This document shows, piece by piece, positions 1 to 6,794 of a DNA stretch of 26,135 nt (position 1 is its first letter; the number at the start of each line of letters is the position of its first letter). The notes beneath the pieces are model-generated. The model saw only the letters and a list, made by a program, of their open reading frames with translations. It did no database searches and had not been told where the DNA came from. The DNA is from a bacterium Ga0077546 (GTDB taxonomy: Bacteria > Cyanobacteriota > Vampirovibrionia > Obscuribacterales > Obscuribacteraceae), in NCBI GenBank assembly GCA_001464165.1, contig LNEX01000131.1:1-26135 (forward strand). Direction: 5' to 3'. The position numbers and the translations under genes are program-made.

Positions 1-168
1 CGTCGGTTGCCTAAAGAAGAAGGGATTTTAGGTGGTATCAGTAGTGGTGCCAATGTTGCGGCTGCCATTGAGTTGGCAAAACGCCCAGAAAATCACGGCA
101 AGACTATTGTCACAGTAATTTGTAGCAGCGGCGAGCGTTATCTCTCCACTGCGCTCTTTGACTTTTAG
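1..168 (+). CDS. cysK: Cysteine synthase (O-acetylserine sulfhydrylase), C-terminal end
   Basis: The 55 C-terminal residues of a PLP-dependent cysteine synthase, which makes cysteine from O-acetylserine and sulfide in the cytoplasm. The reading frame is open from base 1 and ends in TAG at 166-168. Visible family marks are the glycine-rich GGISSGAN segment, the [14 protein letters not shown] stretch that precedes the C-terminus in CysK/CysM proteins, and the final LF. The start and catalytic lysine lie outside the window. CysM or a cystathionine beta-synthase-like paralogue cannot be fully excluded from this tail, but CysK fits best. The next gene converges on it from the other strand 24 bp away. 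Confidence 0.9.
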   Translation, partial: RRLPKEEGILGGISSGANVAAAIELAKRPENHGKTIVTVICSSGERYLSTALFDF

Positions 169-192
169 CCTAAGGCATTGCAGCAGGATGAC

Positions 193-729
193 TTAGCCTT
201 TGGAAGGTAAATTCAAAACTTTTTGAATCTCTTCCTGAAGAGTTCTGGCATTTAGCAGACGAAAGGCTACGAAGCGTTTTCCGAGCAGACCTCTTTTTGT
301 AATTTGCAAACCGTTCCTTAGCAGTGTAGTTCTAACATGCTTAATTTTATCGAGCTCAACCATTTCGGCGATTGAGAATCCCAACCAGCTATATCGTTTC
401 ACTATAAAGATCCGAATGTTTGTCACGAATAAGCTCTGCTTGATTGACTCGTTGACAAAATAAATGACGGCAAGCCCTACAAAACCCATCAATAGAGTCG
501 GCCAGTTACGACTCCAATATAAAATTTGAGGAATGCCACTAATACAGGAGCTAAAGATGCCTAGTGCGACAATGGCGGCACCATAGATAACTACTACCAA
601 GAAACCTGCAGATGTATAGAAAGGGCCATCACATTTTTGTTCAATTATTACTTGCTCACCGGGTTTGAGCAAAGTACTCACCCAATCTTCAACTTTATCG
701 TTAGTAGCACTCTTAAGAAAATGGGGCAT
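193..729 (-). CDS. Membrane protein with bacterial PH-like (bPH/DUF304-type) domain
   Basis: About 178 residues. Two hydrophobic segments follow a short soluble N-terminus (roughly residues 40-63 and 75-95 of the protein). After them comes a beta-rich region, SLFVTNIRIFIVKRY...GFSIAEMVELDKIKHV, whose pattern (T-N-R-I near the first strand, then a DKIK turn) resembles bacterial pleckstrin-homology domains attached to membrane anchors. The role is unknown; this family is usually linked to the envelope. I chose the ATG at 729 because AAGG lies about nine bases before it. The upstream ATG at 756 adds nine residues and has no Shine-Dalgarno match. The gene converges with cysK. The PH assignment is by eye. 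Confidence 0.6.
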   Translation of the reverse strand: MPHFLKSATNDKVEDWVSTLLKPGEQVIIEQKCDGPFYTSAGFLVVVIYGAAIVALGIFSSCISGIPQILYWSRNWPTLLMGFVGLAVIYFVNESIKQSLFVTNIRIFIVKRYSWLGFSIAEMVELDKIKHVRTTLLRNGLQITKRGLLGKRFVAFRLLNARTLQEEIQKVLNLPSKG

Positions 730-929
730 GATAAAAGACCTTGATGAAGAAGTCATAAATTTTGGACAATAGGTGAGGTGACGGTAAGGATTCTAGATTA
801 AATTGCCATGCTAGACCGCAAAAGTAAGTAGAAAACGAATGGCCTCTCTGGCTATTCGTATTCTCCCGATTGGCTCGGTCTAATGCTTGGTTTACTCTGG
901 CAATAAGTTCTCCTTCTTGAGATAACGAA

Positions 930-1481
930 TTGCCTGCCCCCGAAAGCAATCGACAGACTAGCGACGTTAACGGTGAGAGCCAGGCAAATTCGGCTGGACA
1001 AGAATCATTGGCCACTAAGCTATCGAGGGAGGCGCAGTTAATCTCGGCAGCTGCCAATGACGCCTATACAGTCACGAGCCAGAAGATAAAAGAGCACCCA
1101 GAGCAATTGTTGTCGACTTTTGCCCTCTCTGCTGCAGGCGGAGCCGGTCTTGCACTTTTGCAGCGTAGAGCTGGATGGATGGCAGTGTCTGCCGAAATGG
1201 TTGGGGCTGCACTTGCAGTTCCGGTCCTAATTGACGGTGGCAAACGTGCTCAAGATGGTTACAACGCTATTAGCAACACCTTTAATAGTAAAGGCAGCTT
1301 TGAAACAGACCGCCGGCAGCTTTCTTCTGCTTTGGGTTCACTAACTACTGATTTTGTCGCAGCCACGGCTGGCGGGCTTCTTGGGGTTTCAAGTGTGCGT
1401 TTGGCCGGTTTGCGCTCAGCTGTAACCGGATTTCTGCCAATTCAGAGACTGCACTCAAGCCCGGCGATCCTGCTGCTGTAG
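930..1481 (+). pseudogene. Broken serine protease gene, fragment 1: N-terminal alanine/glycine-rich region
   Basis: First of three consecutive frames that together read as one protein. It starts at a TTG at 930 with a weak GAG upstream; the frame is closed by TGA at 918. The N-terminus is polar and probably disordered. Two hydrophobic Ala/Gly-rich stretches follow (around residues 65-100 and 140-160), which could be membrane-associated. The last dozen residues before the stop at 1479-1481 look non-coding, while the +2-shifted frame is open from 1352 and continues straight into the protease fragment. The true protein therefore probably leaves this frame between about 1420 and 1442, consistent with loss of one base. 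No catalytic motif lies in this part. Either a real frameshift or a sequencing error would produce this pattern. Confidence 0.55.
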
Positions 1482-2659
1482 AGCTTCCTAGTCAATCGCC
1501 AATTTTTGATATTAATCGCATTGACCGTCACCCTGACAAAGCCACAGCTGAACTCTATTGGAAAGCTTGGCCCAGCCTCATAAAGGTGGAGACCAGCCGG
1601 GTTAGCGGCAATAGTTTTGCTACGGGCTTTCTGGTTAGCGACAAAGGTCACGTCGCTACAGCTTTTCATGCCATTGCTGATTCTGAGCGAGTCAGCCTCT
1701 ATAGAGCTGACGGCAGTAAAGTGCTGGCTAAGCTTGAGGCCATAGACCCAGGTGCCGACCTCGCCATTTTTAAAATTGACAATATGGTTTATAGGCGCAA
1801 CCCTGTCACTGGTCGTTCGGAAGGCAGACCTGAGGCCCTAGAAGCTTTGCCTCTGGCTAGCCCTGAGCTGCCTTTGGCCGGTGCTAAAGTGGCCAATATG
1901 GGCTATGCCAGAGATGTTGAAAATGTTGGTATTTCTACAGGGCAAGTCAAGAAAATCGTTGATGGCACAATTAAAGTCGACGGCTTGCCTGCGCCGTTTC
2001 ACGCCGATCAAGCAGTAGTTAATACAAGTGTTAGTACCAGGGGCGGTTTCTCTGGTGGCCCGCTCTTGAACGAGAGCGGTGAAGTTATTGGTCTCCATTC
2101 TGCCGGCGACCGTGTCAGCAATGGCTACGACATTCCTGTTTCAGCGATTATGGCCTCGCTGCATAACCGTGATTTGCGTCGTACTCCAGAATTTTGGCGA
2201 GGTATTGTTCCTCTGATCAAGAATGCTCAACGCTCACCTGAGGCAGATGGTGGATTTGCCAGTGATCTCAGTAGTATTTACGCTGGTCAACATGCACGTG
2301 TATTTAAGATCAAGGCAATTTCAAGCAAAACTGATCAGGTCAATAGCGGCACTGGGCTTTTGCTCAGCGATCAAAATCATTATGTCACTAGTGCAAAATT
2401 GGTTGAAGGTGCCAGGTCGATCCAGCTAAATGAAAACGGCATTTGGAGCCGTCAACTTTCGGTGCTAAAAGTCATTCCAGAGTCAGGCCTTGCTATTCTG
2501 CACCCAAATATGGGCTTTAATCCTTACAGCAAACCGCCTGTATTTAATGACTTGTTGCTAGGTAGCAGCGCTAAGGCCCAAGAGAAACAAACGATTGTAG
2601 CCATGGGCTATCCAGCAAAGCTCTTTGAGCTGGCAAGACGGCTCAGACGGTGCCTTTAG
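1442..2659 (+). pseudogene. Broken serine protease gene, fragment 2: trypsin-like (HtrA/DegP-style) catalytic domain and start of a second protease-like domain
   Basis: A chymotrypsin-fold protease domain with a full catalytic triad: His in VATAFHAIAD (1667-1669), Asp in GADLAIFKID (1757-1759) and Ser in GGFSGGPLLN (2051-2053). The layout is that of DegP/HtrA-type proteases; no PDZ domain is seen. Coding similarity begins upstream of the GTG at 1586, so the frame should be read from about 1442 as a continuation of fragment 1. From about 2290 a second, similar beta-barrel domain begins, but its His position is Lys (TSAKLVEG, 2396-2398) and its Asp position is Gly (ESGLAILH), so it cannot be an active protease. 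The frame ends at 2659 in an arginine-rich run that is probably out of frame from about 2630. Confidence 0.7.
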
Positions 2660-2850
2660 GCAAGGTTTCTATGCCTACAGATCCAGGCCTCGAGGGCGCA
2701 CCTTTGTTCAATCGCAAAGGCCAATTGGTTGGAATTGGCACTACTGCACACAATACTTCTGGCATCGAGTCGATAAATTCATTGCCTACTCGTAATTTGC
2801 TTGAGGTAATGCATGAAATTGCGGCTAGAAGCAATATGCTTCGGCGGTAA
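2629..2850 (+). pseudogene. Broken serine protease gene, fragment 3: end of inactive second protease-like domain
   Basis: Continues the second protease-like domain in a third reading frame. The frame opens after TGA at 2626-2628. The readable protein resumes as GKTAQTVPLGKVSMPT and ends at TAA 2848-2850. The stretch PGLEGAPLFNRKGQLVGIGT aligns by position with the active-site loop of the first domain (GGFSGGPLLNESGEVIGLHS), but the nucleophile Ser is replaced by Glu (2692-2694). The change from fragment 2 is again equivalent to losing one base. A GTG at 2650 could start a short peptide, but I see no reason to treat it as a gene of its own. It ends 20 bp before the convergent desaturase stop. 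Confidence 0.6.
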
Positions 2851-2870
2851 AGTCAAATTTGTCGAACTAG

Positions 2871-3797
2871 TTACTGTTTGATTTTCTGTCTGGGACGGCG
2901 GTGATTAGCGCTGCGAGTATGTTGTGATAGCACCGCCACTGGTGTTAACTCGTTTTTGCTCAGACTTGGTGCCATAGCCAAAGTGGCTGGAACAGCCGTG
3001 GCTGTATCAGAAACGAGTTCAACTTCAACGGGTTTCTGTGGCCCTTTGTATTTCGTATTGATAGTGATTTCGTTCATCCAGCTGACAAGGCCAATGGCTT
3101 TCATAGCTCTGATTATTAACCAAGAGGGGTCAATCTCGCTAGCTTTCAGACCATGTCTGGCTGAACCAGGGAAAGCGTGGTGGTTGTTGTGCCAACCTTC
3201 GCCAAGGGTGAGGAAAGCAACCCAGCCAACGTTGACACTGGTATCTGCAGTATTGAAGTTTTGGTAGCCAGCTTTGGGCAGATGACAGACTACGTTGAGA
3301 AGAAGTGGCATCTGCTGCACTAACAATGCGGCAAGGAGACTCACTGCTGCTATTTCCCAGCCCCAGACCAGAGCCATAATTCCACGCAAACTAAAGTTGA
3401 TGAAAGAATTGAGCAAATGGGCTTTGTGCCAGTTTCCGCCCGCATCAAGAAACTTGTACAGAGGATCATTGATCATGTCTTTAGAACAGGTTTCAGGCTT
3501 GAGATGTTCAGCATACGATTTATGTAAGAACCAGCCAATGTAGGCTTCCCATATACCAAAGCGTGGTGCGTGAGGATCGAGTCTGGTGTCGGTGTAGCGG
3601 TGATGTGCCCGGTGTAGGGTGGCCCACCACATAGGTGAACTTGAAAAGCCAAGATAACCCGCCATCACGAAGATATACTCAATTGCCTTCGGACATCGGT
3701 ATGAACGGTGAGCTAAGAGTCGATGGTATCCGATAGTGATTCCGGCCATGTGCACTACATAGAAGCACACAAAGGCTATTGATAGGCTGATAAGCAT
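2871..3797 (-). CDS. Acyl-CoA/acyl-lipid delta-9-type fatty acid desaturase
   Basis: An integral membrane di-iron desaturase that introduces a cis double bond into a saturated fatty acyl chain. All three histidine boxes are present in order: HRLLAH near residue 25, HRAHH near 62 and HNNHH near 200. Hydrophobic pairs lie before the first box and between the second and third. The length of about 308 aa fits the stearoyl-CoA/DesC-type class. The C-terminal 55 residues are a polar tail of low conservation. I chose ATG 3797 because AGGA sits eight bases upstream; ATG 3806 adds three residues but has AGG directly against it. Whether the substrate is acyl-CoA or lipid-bound cannot be told from sequence. 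No electron-donor gene is adjacent. Confidence 0.9.
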   Translation of the reverse strand: MLISLSIAFVCFYVVHMAGITIGYHRLLAHRSYRCPKAIEYIFVMAGYLGFSSSPMWWATLHRAHHRYTDTRLDPHAPRFGIWEAYIGWFLHKSYAEHLKPETCSKDMINDPLYKFLDAGGNWHKAHLLNSFINFSLRGIMALVWGWEIAAVSLLAALLVQQMPLLLNVVCHLPKAGYQNFNTADTSVNVGWVAFLTLGEGWHNNHHAFPGSARHGLKASEIDPSWLIIRAMKAIGLVSWMNEITINTKYKGPQKPVEVELVSDTATAVPATLAMAPSLSKNELTPVAVLSQHTRSANHRRPRQKIKQ

Positions 3798-3982
3798 TGA
3801 ATCCATCCTGAAGAGGTCAGCTCTGCCACCGTCTCAATTACGTTTGCTGAATCTAGCTACAAGCTCAAATCCCGAAATAACGAGGGCTAATGTAATCTTC
3901 GCATAGTTAGAAAGGGGATGCCATACATATTGCAATTCCGACATAGATGTTAATGGGCGCAGGTAACTTAAGAAATTCTTAG

Positions 3983-4014
3983 CAGAGAGCGCACAATTTC
4001 TTGCGCGCTCTCTG
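3983..4014 (-). terminator. Stem-loop terminator after the 4046-4936 gene
   Basis: A perfect 10-bp inverted repeat (CAGAGAGCGC / GCGCTCTCTG) with a 12-nt loop, starting about 30 bases past the stop of the minus-strand secreted-protein gene. On that strand it is followed by a T-rich but interrupted run (AATTTCTT). Position and stability suit an intrinsic terminator separating this gene from the desaturase; the weak T-run lowers certainty. Confidence 0.55.
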
Positions 4015-4045
4015 AACAATATCTATGCCACTACTGGTAGTGCTA

Positions 4046-4936
4046 TTAGAAGCCGGCCACAGGAGAACTGGTCGATGGCAAGGTGAAAGTAGACTGCTGA
4101 CCGTTTAGTTGGTTGAGCATTCCAGCCGCTGCACTTTGCTGGCTAGGAAGCAAGCGTCCAGTTCTTCCGCTGAGAAAATCATTGACACTCTCGCCCGGGG
4201 CCATCCAGCCCATAAGTTGATTGGTTTGGGTGTTCTGAACTGGTCTCATGTCTGGAGTCACGGCGTAAGGAACTACTGCTGTCGCCCACATGCCGAAGTT
4301 ACGGATAAAATCAGGGGCATTGCGGTCGTAGTTAATGCTGGGGTCGGCAATGCGAACTGGTGCCATTTCTCCGGGTCTCTCTGTGCCAATGCCCAGGCCC
4401 GTTGTAGCTGAGTTCAATAATCCACCAGCGGTAAAGGGACTGGTCGGTACGTAGTAGGGAAGTTGATTACCCCCTTGGTCGCCAGTTCTCACCCATTCTG
4501 TACCATGGCAGTACTCATCGCCACCCCAAGCGGCTGGCAGGATGCTGCCATGACCGGTGGTCAGACCGGCATTTCTGGTGCCGAAAATACCAGAATTAAT
4601 ACGGTTCTGTGAGGTAAAGCTGTCAATAGGAGGTAGACCATTAACTCCTTCATCGCCATAAATGTCTTCAGCCCGTCCGCCAGCTTGGTAGACAAAACTA
4701 TCTAGATTCGTAGGTGGCAAGCCTCGGGCGTTAAGGGCGCCATTACCACCAGCTGGTCCAGCCACTCTGACTAAGGCTCGCAGTTGAGGCGGAAGTAGAT
4801 TATAGACAGCTTGAGAGACAACCTGACCCGGCACAATTGAGTCTATAAAGCTCTGAGCGCTAGCCGGCTGGATCATTGGTCCCATCTGGCAAATAAGGTA
4901 TAGCGTTGCTATAAGTGCTAAACCGCGTAATCTCAT
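4046..4936 (-). CDS. Secreted protein of unknown function
   Basis: A 296-residue protein I do not recognise. It opens with a typical signal peptide: MRLRG, a hydrophobic core to about residue 20, and likely cleavage after ASA at about 27. The mature part is rich in Gly, Asn, Pro, Ser and Thr with few lysines, contains one YCHGTEW motif, and has no membrane segment or known catalytic signature. It ends in a Gln/Ser/Thr-rich tail. The composition suggests an extracytoplasmic, possibly surface-exposed or structural protein. It stands alone on its strand with a stem-loop behind it and a plus-strand secreted-protein gene diverging upstream. Confidence 0.65.
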   Translation of the reverse strand: MRLRGLALIATLYLICQMGPMIQPASAQSFIDSIVPGQVVSQAVYNLLPPQLRALVRVAGPAGGNGALNARGLPPTNLDSFVYQAGGRAEDIYGDEGVNGLPPIDSFTSQNRINSGIFGTRNAGLTTGHGSILPAAWGGDEYCHGTEWVRTGDQGGNQLPYYVPTSPFTAGGLLNSATTGLGIGTERPGEMAPVRIADPSINYDRNAPDFIRNFGMWATAVVPYAVTPDMRPVQNTQTNQLMGWMAPGESVNDFLSGRTGRLLPSQQSAAAGMLNQLNGQQSTFTLPSTSSPVAGF

Positions 4937-5065
4937 ATTAAGTTGCTCGCATTAGTAAGTAACTACTAGTAAGACTCTAAAAGTCAGAATCTGGCACCTG
5001 CAAAAGGCTTGTGGGGGCAATTATTCAGTGTGAACCAATAATACGCCCGCTTTTGGGGCTTGTCA

Positions 5066-5084
5066 ATAGAACTTAATGTTCTAT
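5066..5084. promoter_or_regulatory. Inverted repeat, possible operator
   Basis: ATAGAAC-TTAAT-GTTCTAT is a perfect 7-bp inverted repeat in the region between two divergent secreted-protein genes, 64 bp upstream of the preferred start of the plus-strand one. It resembles a dimeric repressor site. The GAAC/GTTC half-sites recall Gram-positive LexA boxes, but the spacer is five bases rather than four, so I do not assign a regulator. Confidence 0.3.
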
Positions 5085-5147
5085 GGCAAATGATCTATGC
5101 TAAGGACAGATTTCAGATTTGTCACTCCTTGTTCTCAAATTCTATCC

Positions 5148-5936
5148 ATGAATACTCAGTTGCGCTGTCTTTTGTCGTTTCTTATTTCACTTTTATTGAC
5201 CTGTGCTGTGGCATCTGGGTCTGAGGCTAAGCCTGTGGCGGCGGCCAATTCTCAGAGCAAAGTGCCGATTAAGCGGGTGGATGTTTTGGCACTCTTTCAG
5301 AACTGTCGCATGTTTGGTGATTGTGATGTTTTTCTCAGTTCAGTTGGTATCAAGATGATTGTAAAAAAGCAGGGTCTGGTCTGCTTGCTTTTGCCGCCAT
5401 ACAAAGAGGTAGTCTGCTATAGCGCGCCTTCTGGGAAAATCTTTCGCACTCCATTTGACAAATTTCGCAATTGTTTCAGCACGTCTATGACTCTCTTTTC
5501 TTTCACTCTCGAAGATGTGAAGTTAGAGCCTGCCGGAAGCACTACAAAATTTTCCCTGCCATTGCGTAAGCTTCAAAGTACAGCTGCTTTTGGCAAGTCT
5601 CAGAAAGCCAAGTTTGCCAAGCATGAGACCAGTGGTGGCTCACCGCTCAAGCTCGACTTTCTTGGCTCTGATCAATTTTCCTATAATAAGAGTCAAGCAC
5701 TAATGATGGAGAGGCTTTACGCATTGCCCAAGACAGGATTGTTTCCTATCAGCGTTGACTATAACAGCGCTGAAGAAACACACGTCAGTTATTTGATCAC
5801 GGCCAAAGTGCTTAATACCACTCTGCCAATTTCTGATTTTGCCATTCCGGGCAATCTCAAACCAGCAAAAGAGATGCAAGAAACATTAGAATCAGGTAGC
5901 TCTGCTGAAGCTATGGAGCTAATGATGGGCAAGTAG
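5148..5936 (+). CDS. Secreted cysteine-containing protein of unknown function
   Basis: A 262-residue protein with a clear signal peptide from MNTQLRCLLSFLISLLLTCA, probably cleaved near SGSEA. I used this ATG rather than the in-frame ATG at 5097 because it places the hydrophobic core directly after the N-terminus; neither start has a convincing Shine-Dalgarno sequence. The first third of the mature protein holds five Cys (in NCRMFGDCDVF, GLVCLLL, EVVCYSA and RNCF), an arrangement that could form disulfides outside the cytoplasm. The rest is a mixed polar region with no recognised domain. Its last 18 bases overlap the end of the convergent hydrolase gene. Function unknown. Confidence 0.65.
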   Translation: MNTQLRCLLSFLISLLLTCAVASGSEAKPVAAANSQSKVPIKRVDVLALFQNCRMFGDCDVFLSSVGIKMIVKKQGLVCLLLPPYKEVVCYSAPSGKIFRTPFDKFRNCFSTSMTLFSFTLEDVKLEPAGSTTKFSLPLRKLQSTAAFGKSQKAKFAKHETSGGSPLKLDFLGSDQFSYNKSQALMMERLYALPKTGLFPISVDYNSAEETHVSYLITAKVLNTTLPISDFAIPGNLKPAKEMQETLESGSSAEAMELMMGK

Positions 5937-6794
5937 ATACTTGCTAACAAAGGTCTTGAGCGTATTTTTGTAAAGTTCAACGTCAGAACTGTCAACTATG
6001 CCATGGGGGCTGTGGGGCAGAGTCACCAGCGTCTTTTGACCTTGGGCTAAGGCAAAAAGACGATCAGAATGAGTAGTGGGAATAACCTGATCATTGCCTG
6101 GCTTTACAACAAGCACAGCACTTTTGTATGCCGGAAACAAAGCTTCGACACTGAGAGATGGAGCGAGTATGAGTTGCTCAGGAAAAATATGCAGGGCGGC
6201 AATACGATCTTTCGCCCAAGTGGCTGGTGCCAAAAATGTCGAGTCGAGAATCAGAGCACATGAATCTCCGTGTCTAGCAATTTCAGAAGTGACGCCGCCG
6301 CCGATAGATTCACCATAGAGTACGATCTGGTTTGGTTTGTAGTGCATCGAGTTTACGAGGTAGTCATAAACGGCCTTACCATCTTCTGCCACCACGCTAA
6401 AAGACGGTTTGCCGAGACTCTTGCCATAGCCTGAATAGTCGTACATCAAAACAGAAAGGCCTGCTGCTCTTAGTGCCTCTGCCTTGTAGGCGCGATAGAC
6501 CATTGAATCAGCGTTGCCGTGGGAGTAAATACAGACTAGGTTAGATCCGGGATTTTTGAAGAACAGAGCTGAAATTCTATTGTCGATTGTTAGTCTTTCT
6601 GCTGCAAATTGCTTGAGGTATTCTTCTGCATCGGCTGGCTCTGGAGCTGGATGGAAGGCAATTTGATTGACTAAATTGGGGTGAAAACGTGGAGCTAGAA
6701 ATAAGTAAAGAGCAAGTAGAAGACAAGCTGTGACCGCTAAAATGATATTCAAAGTTTTGCTCTTGAGTAACTTCACTGTTGTTGCTGTTGTCAC
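5919..6794 (-). CDS. Membrane-anchored alpha/beta hydrolase (BEM46/ABHD13-like)
   Basis: A 291-aa alpha/beta-hydrolase-fold protein with one N-terminal transmembrane segment (about residues 15-33). The nucleophile elbow is GESIGGG; the oxyanion-side YSHGNAD motif and the MYDYSGYGKS strand match the BEM46/ABHD13/YqkD group. The acid is probably Asp in KPGNDQVIP and the base His in LPHSPHG near the C-terminus, so the triad looks complete. The substrate is unknown; relatives are esterases or lipases acting at the membrane. It starts at GTG 6794, which overlaps the TGA of the upstream c-di-GMP gene as GTGA, so translation of the two is probably coupled. Its 3' end overlaps the convergent secreted-protein gene by 18 bp. 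Confidence 0.85.
   Translation of the reverse strand: MTTATTVKLLKSKTLNIILAVTACLLLALYLFLAPRFHPNLVNQIAFHPAPEPADAEEYLKQFAAERLTIDNRISALFFKNPGSNLVCIYSHGNADSMVYRAYKAEALRAAGLSVLMYDYSGYGKSLGKPSFSVVAEDGKAVYDYLVNSMHYKPNQIVLYGESIGGGVTSEIARHGDSCALILDSTFLAPATWAKDRIAALHIFPEQLILAPSLSVEALFPAYKSAVLVVKPGNDQVIPTTHSDRLFALAQGQKTLVTLPHSPHGIVDSSDVELYKNTLKTFVSKYLLAHH

Noticed and set aside
713..1057. 114-codon minus-strand open frame with a passable composition
   Set aside because: It overlaps the better-supported plus-strand protease N-terminus and the start of the PH-domain gene, has no ribosome-binding site, and resembles no family.
3834..4019. 61-codon minus-strand frame between the desaturase and the secreted-protein gene
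   Set aside because: Its only start is a TTG beside the terminator hairpin, the first codons are the hairpin itself, and no Shine-Dalgarno sequence is present.
5066..5084. LexA (SOS) box
   Set aside because: GAAC and GTTC half-sites are present but spaced five rather than four bases apart, and the adjacent genes have no link to DNA damage.
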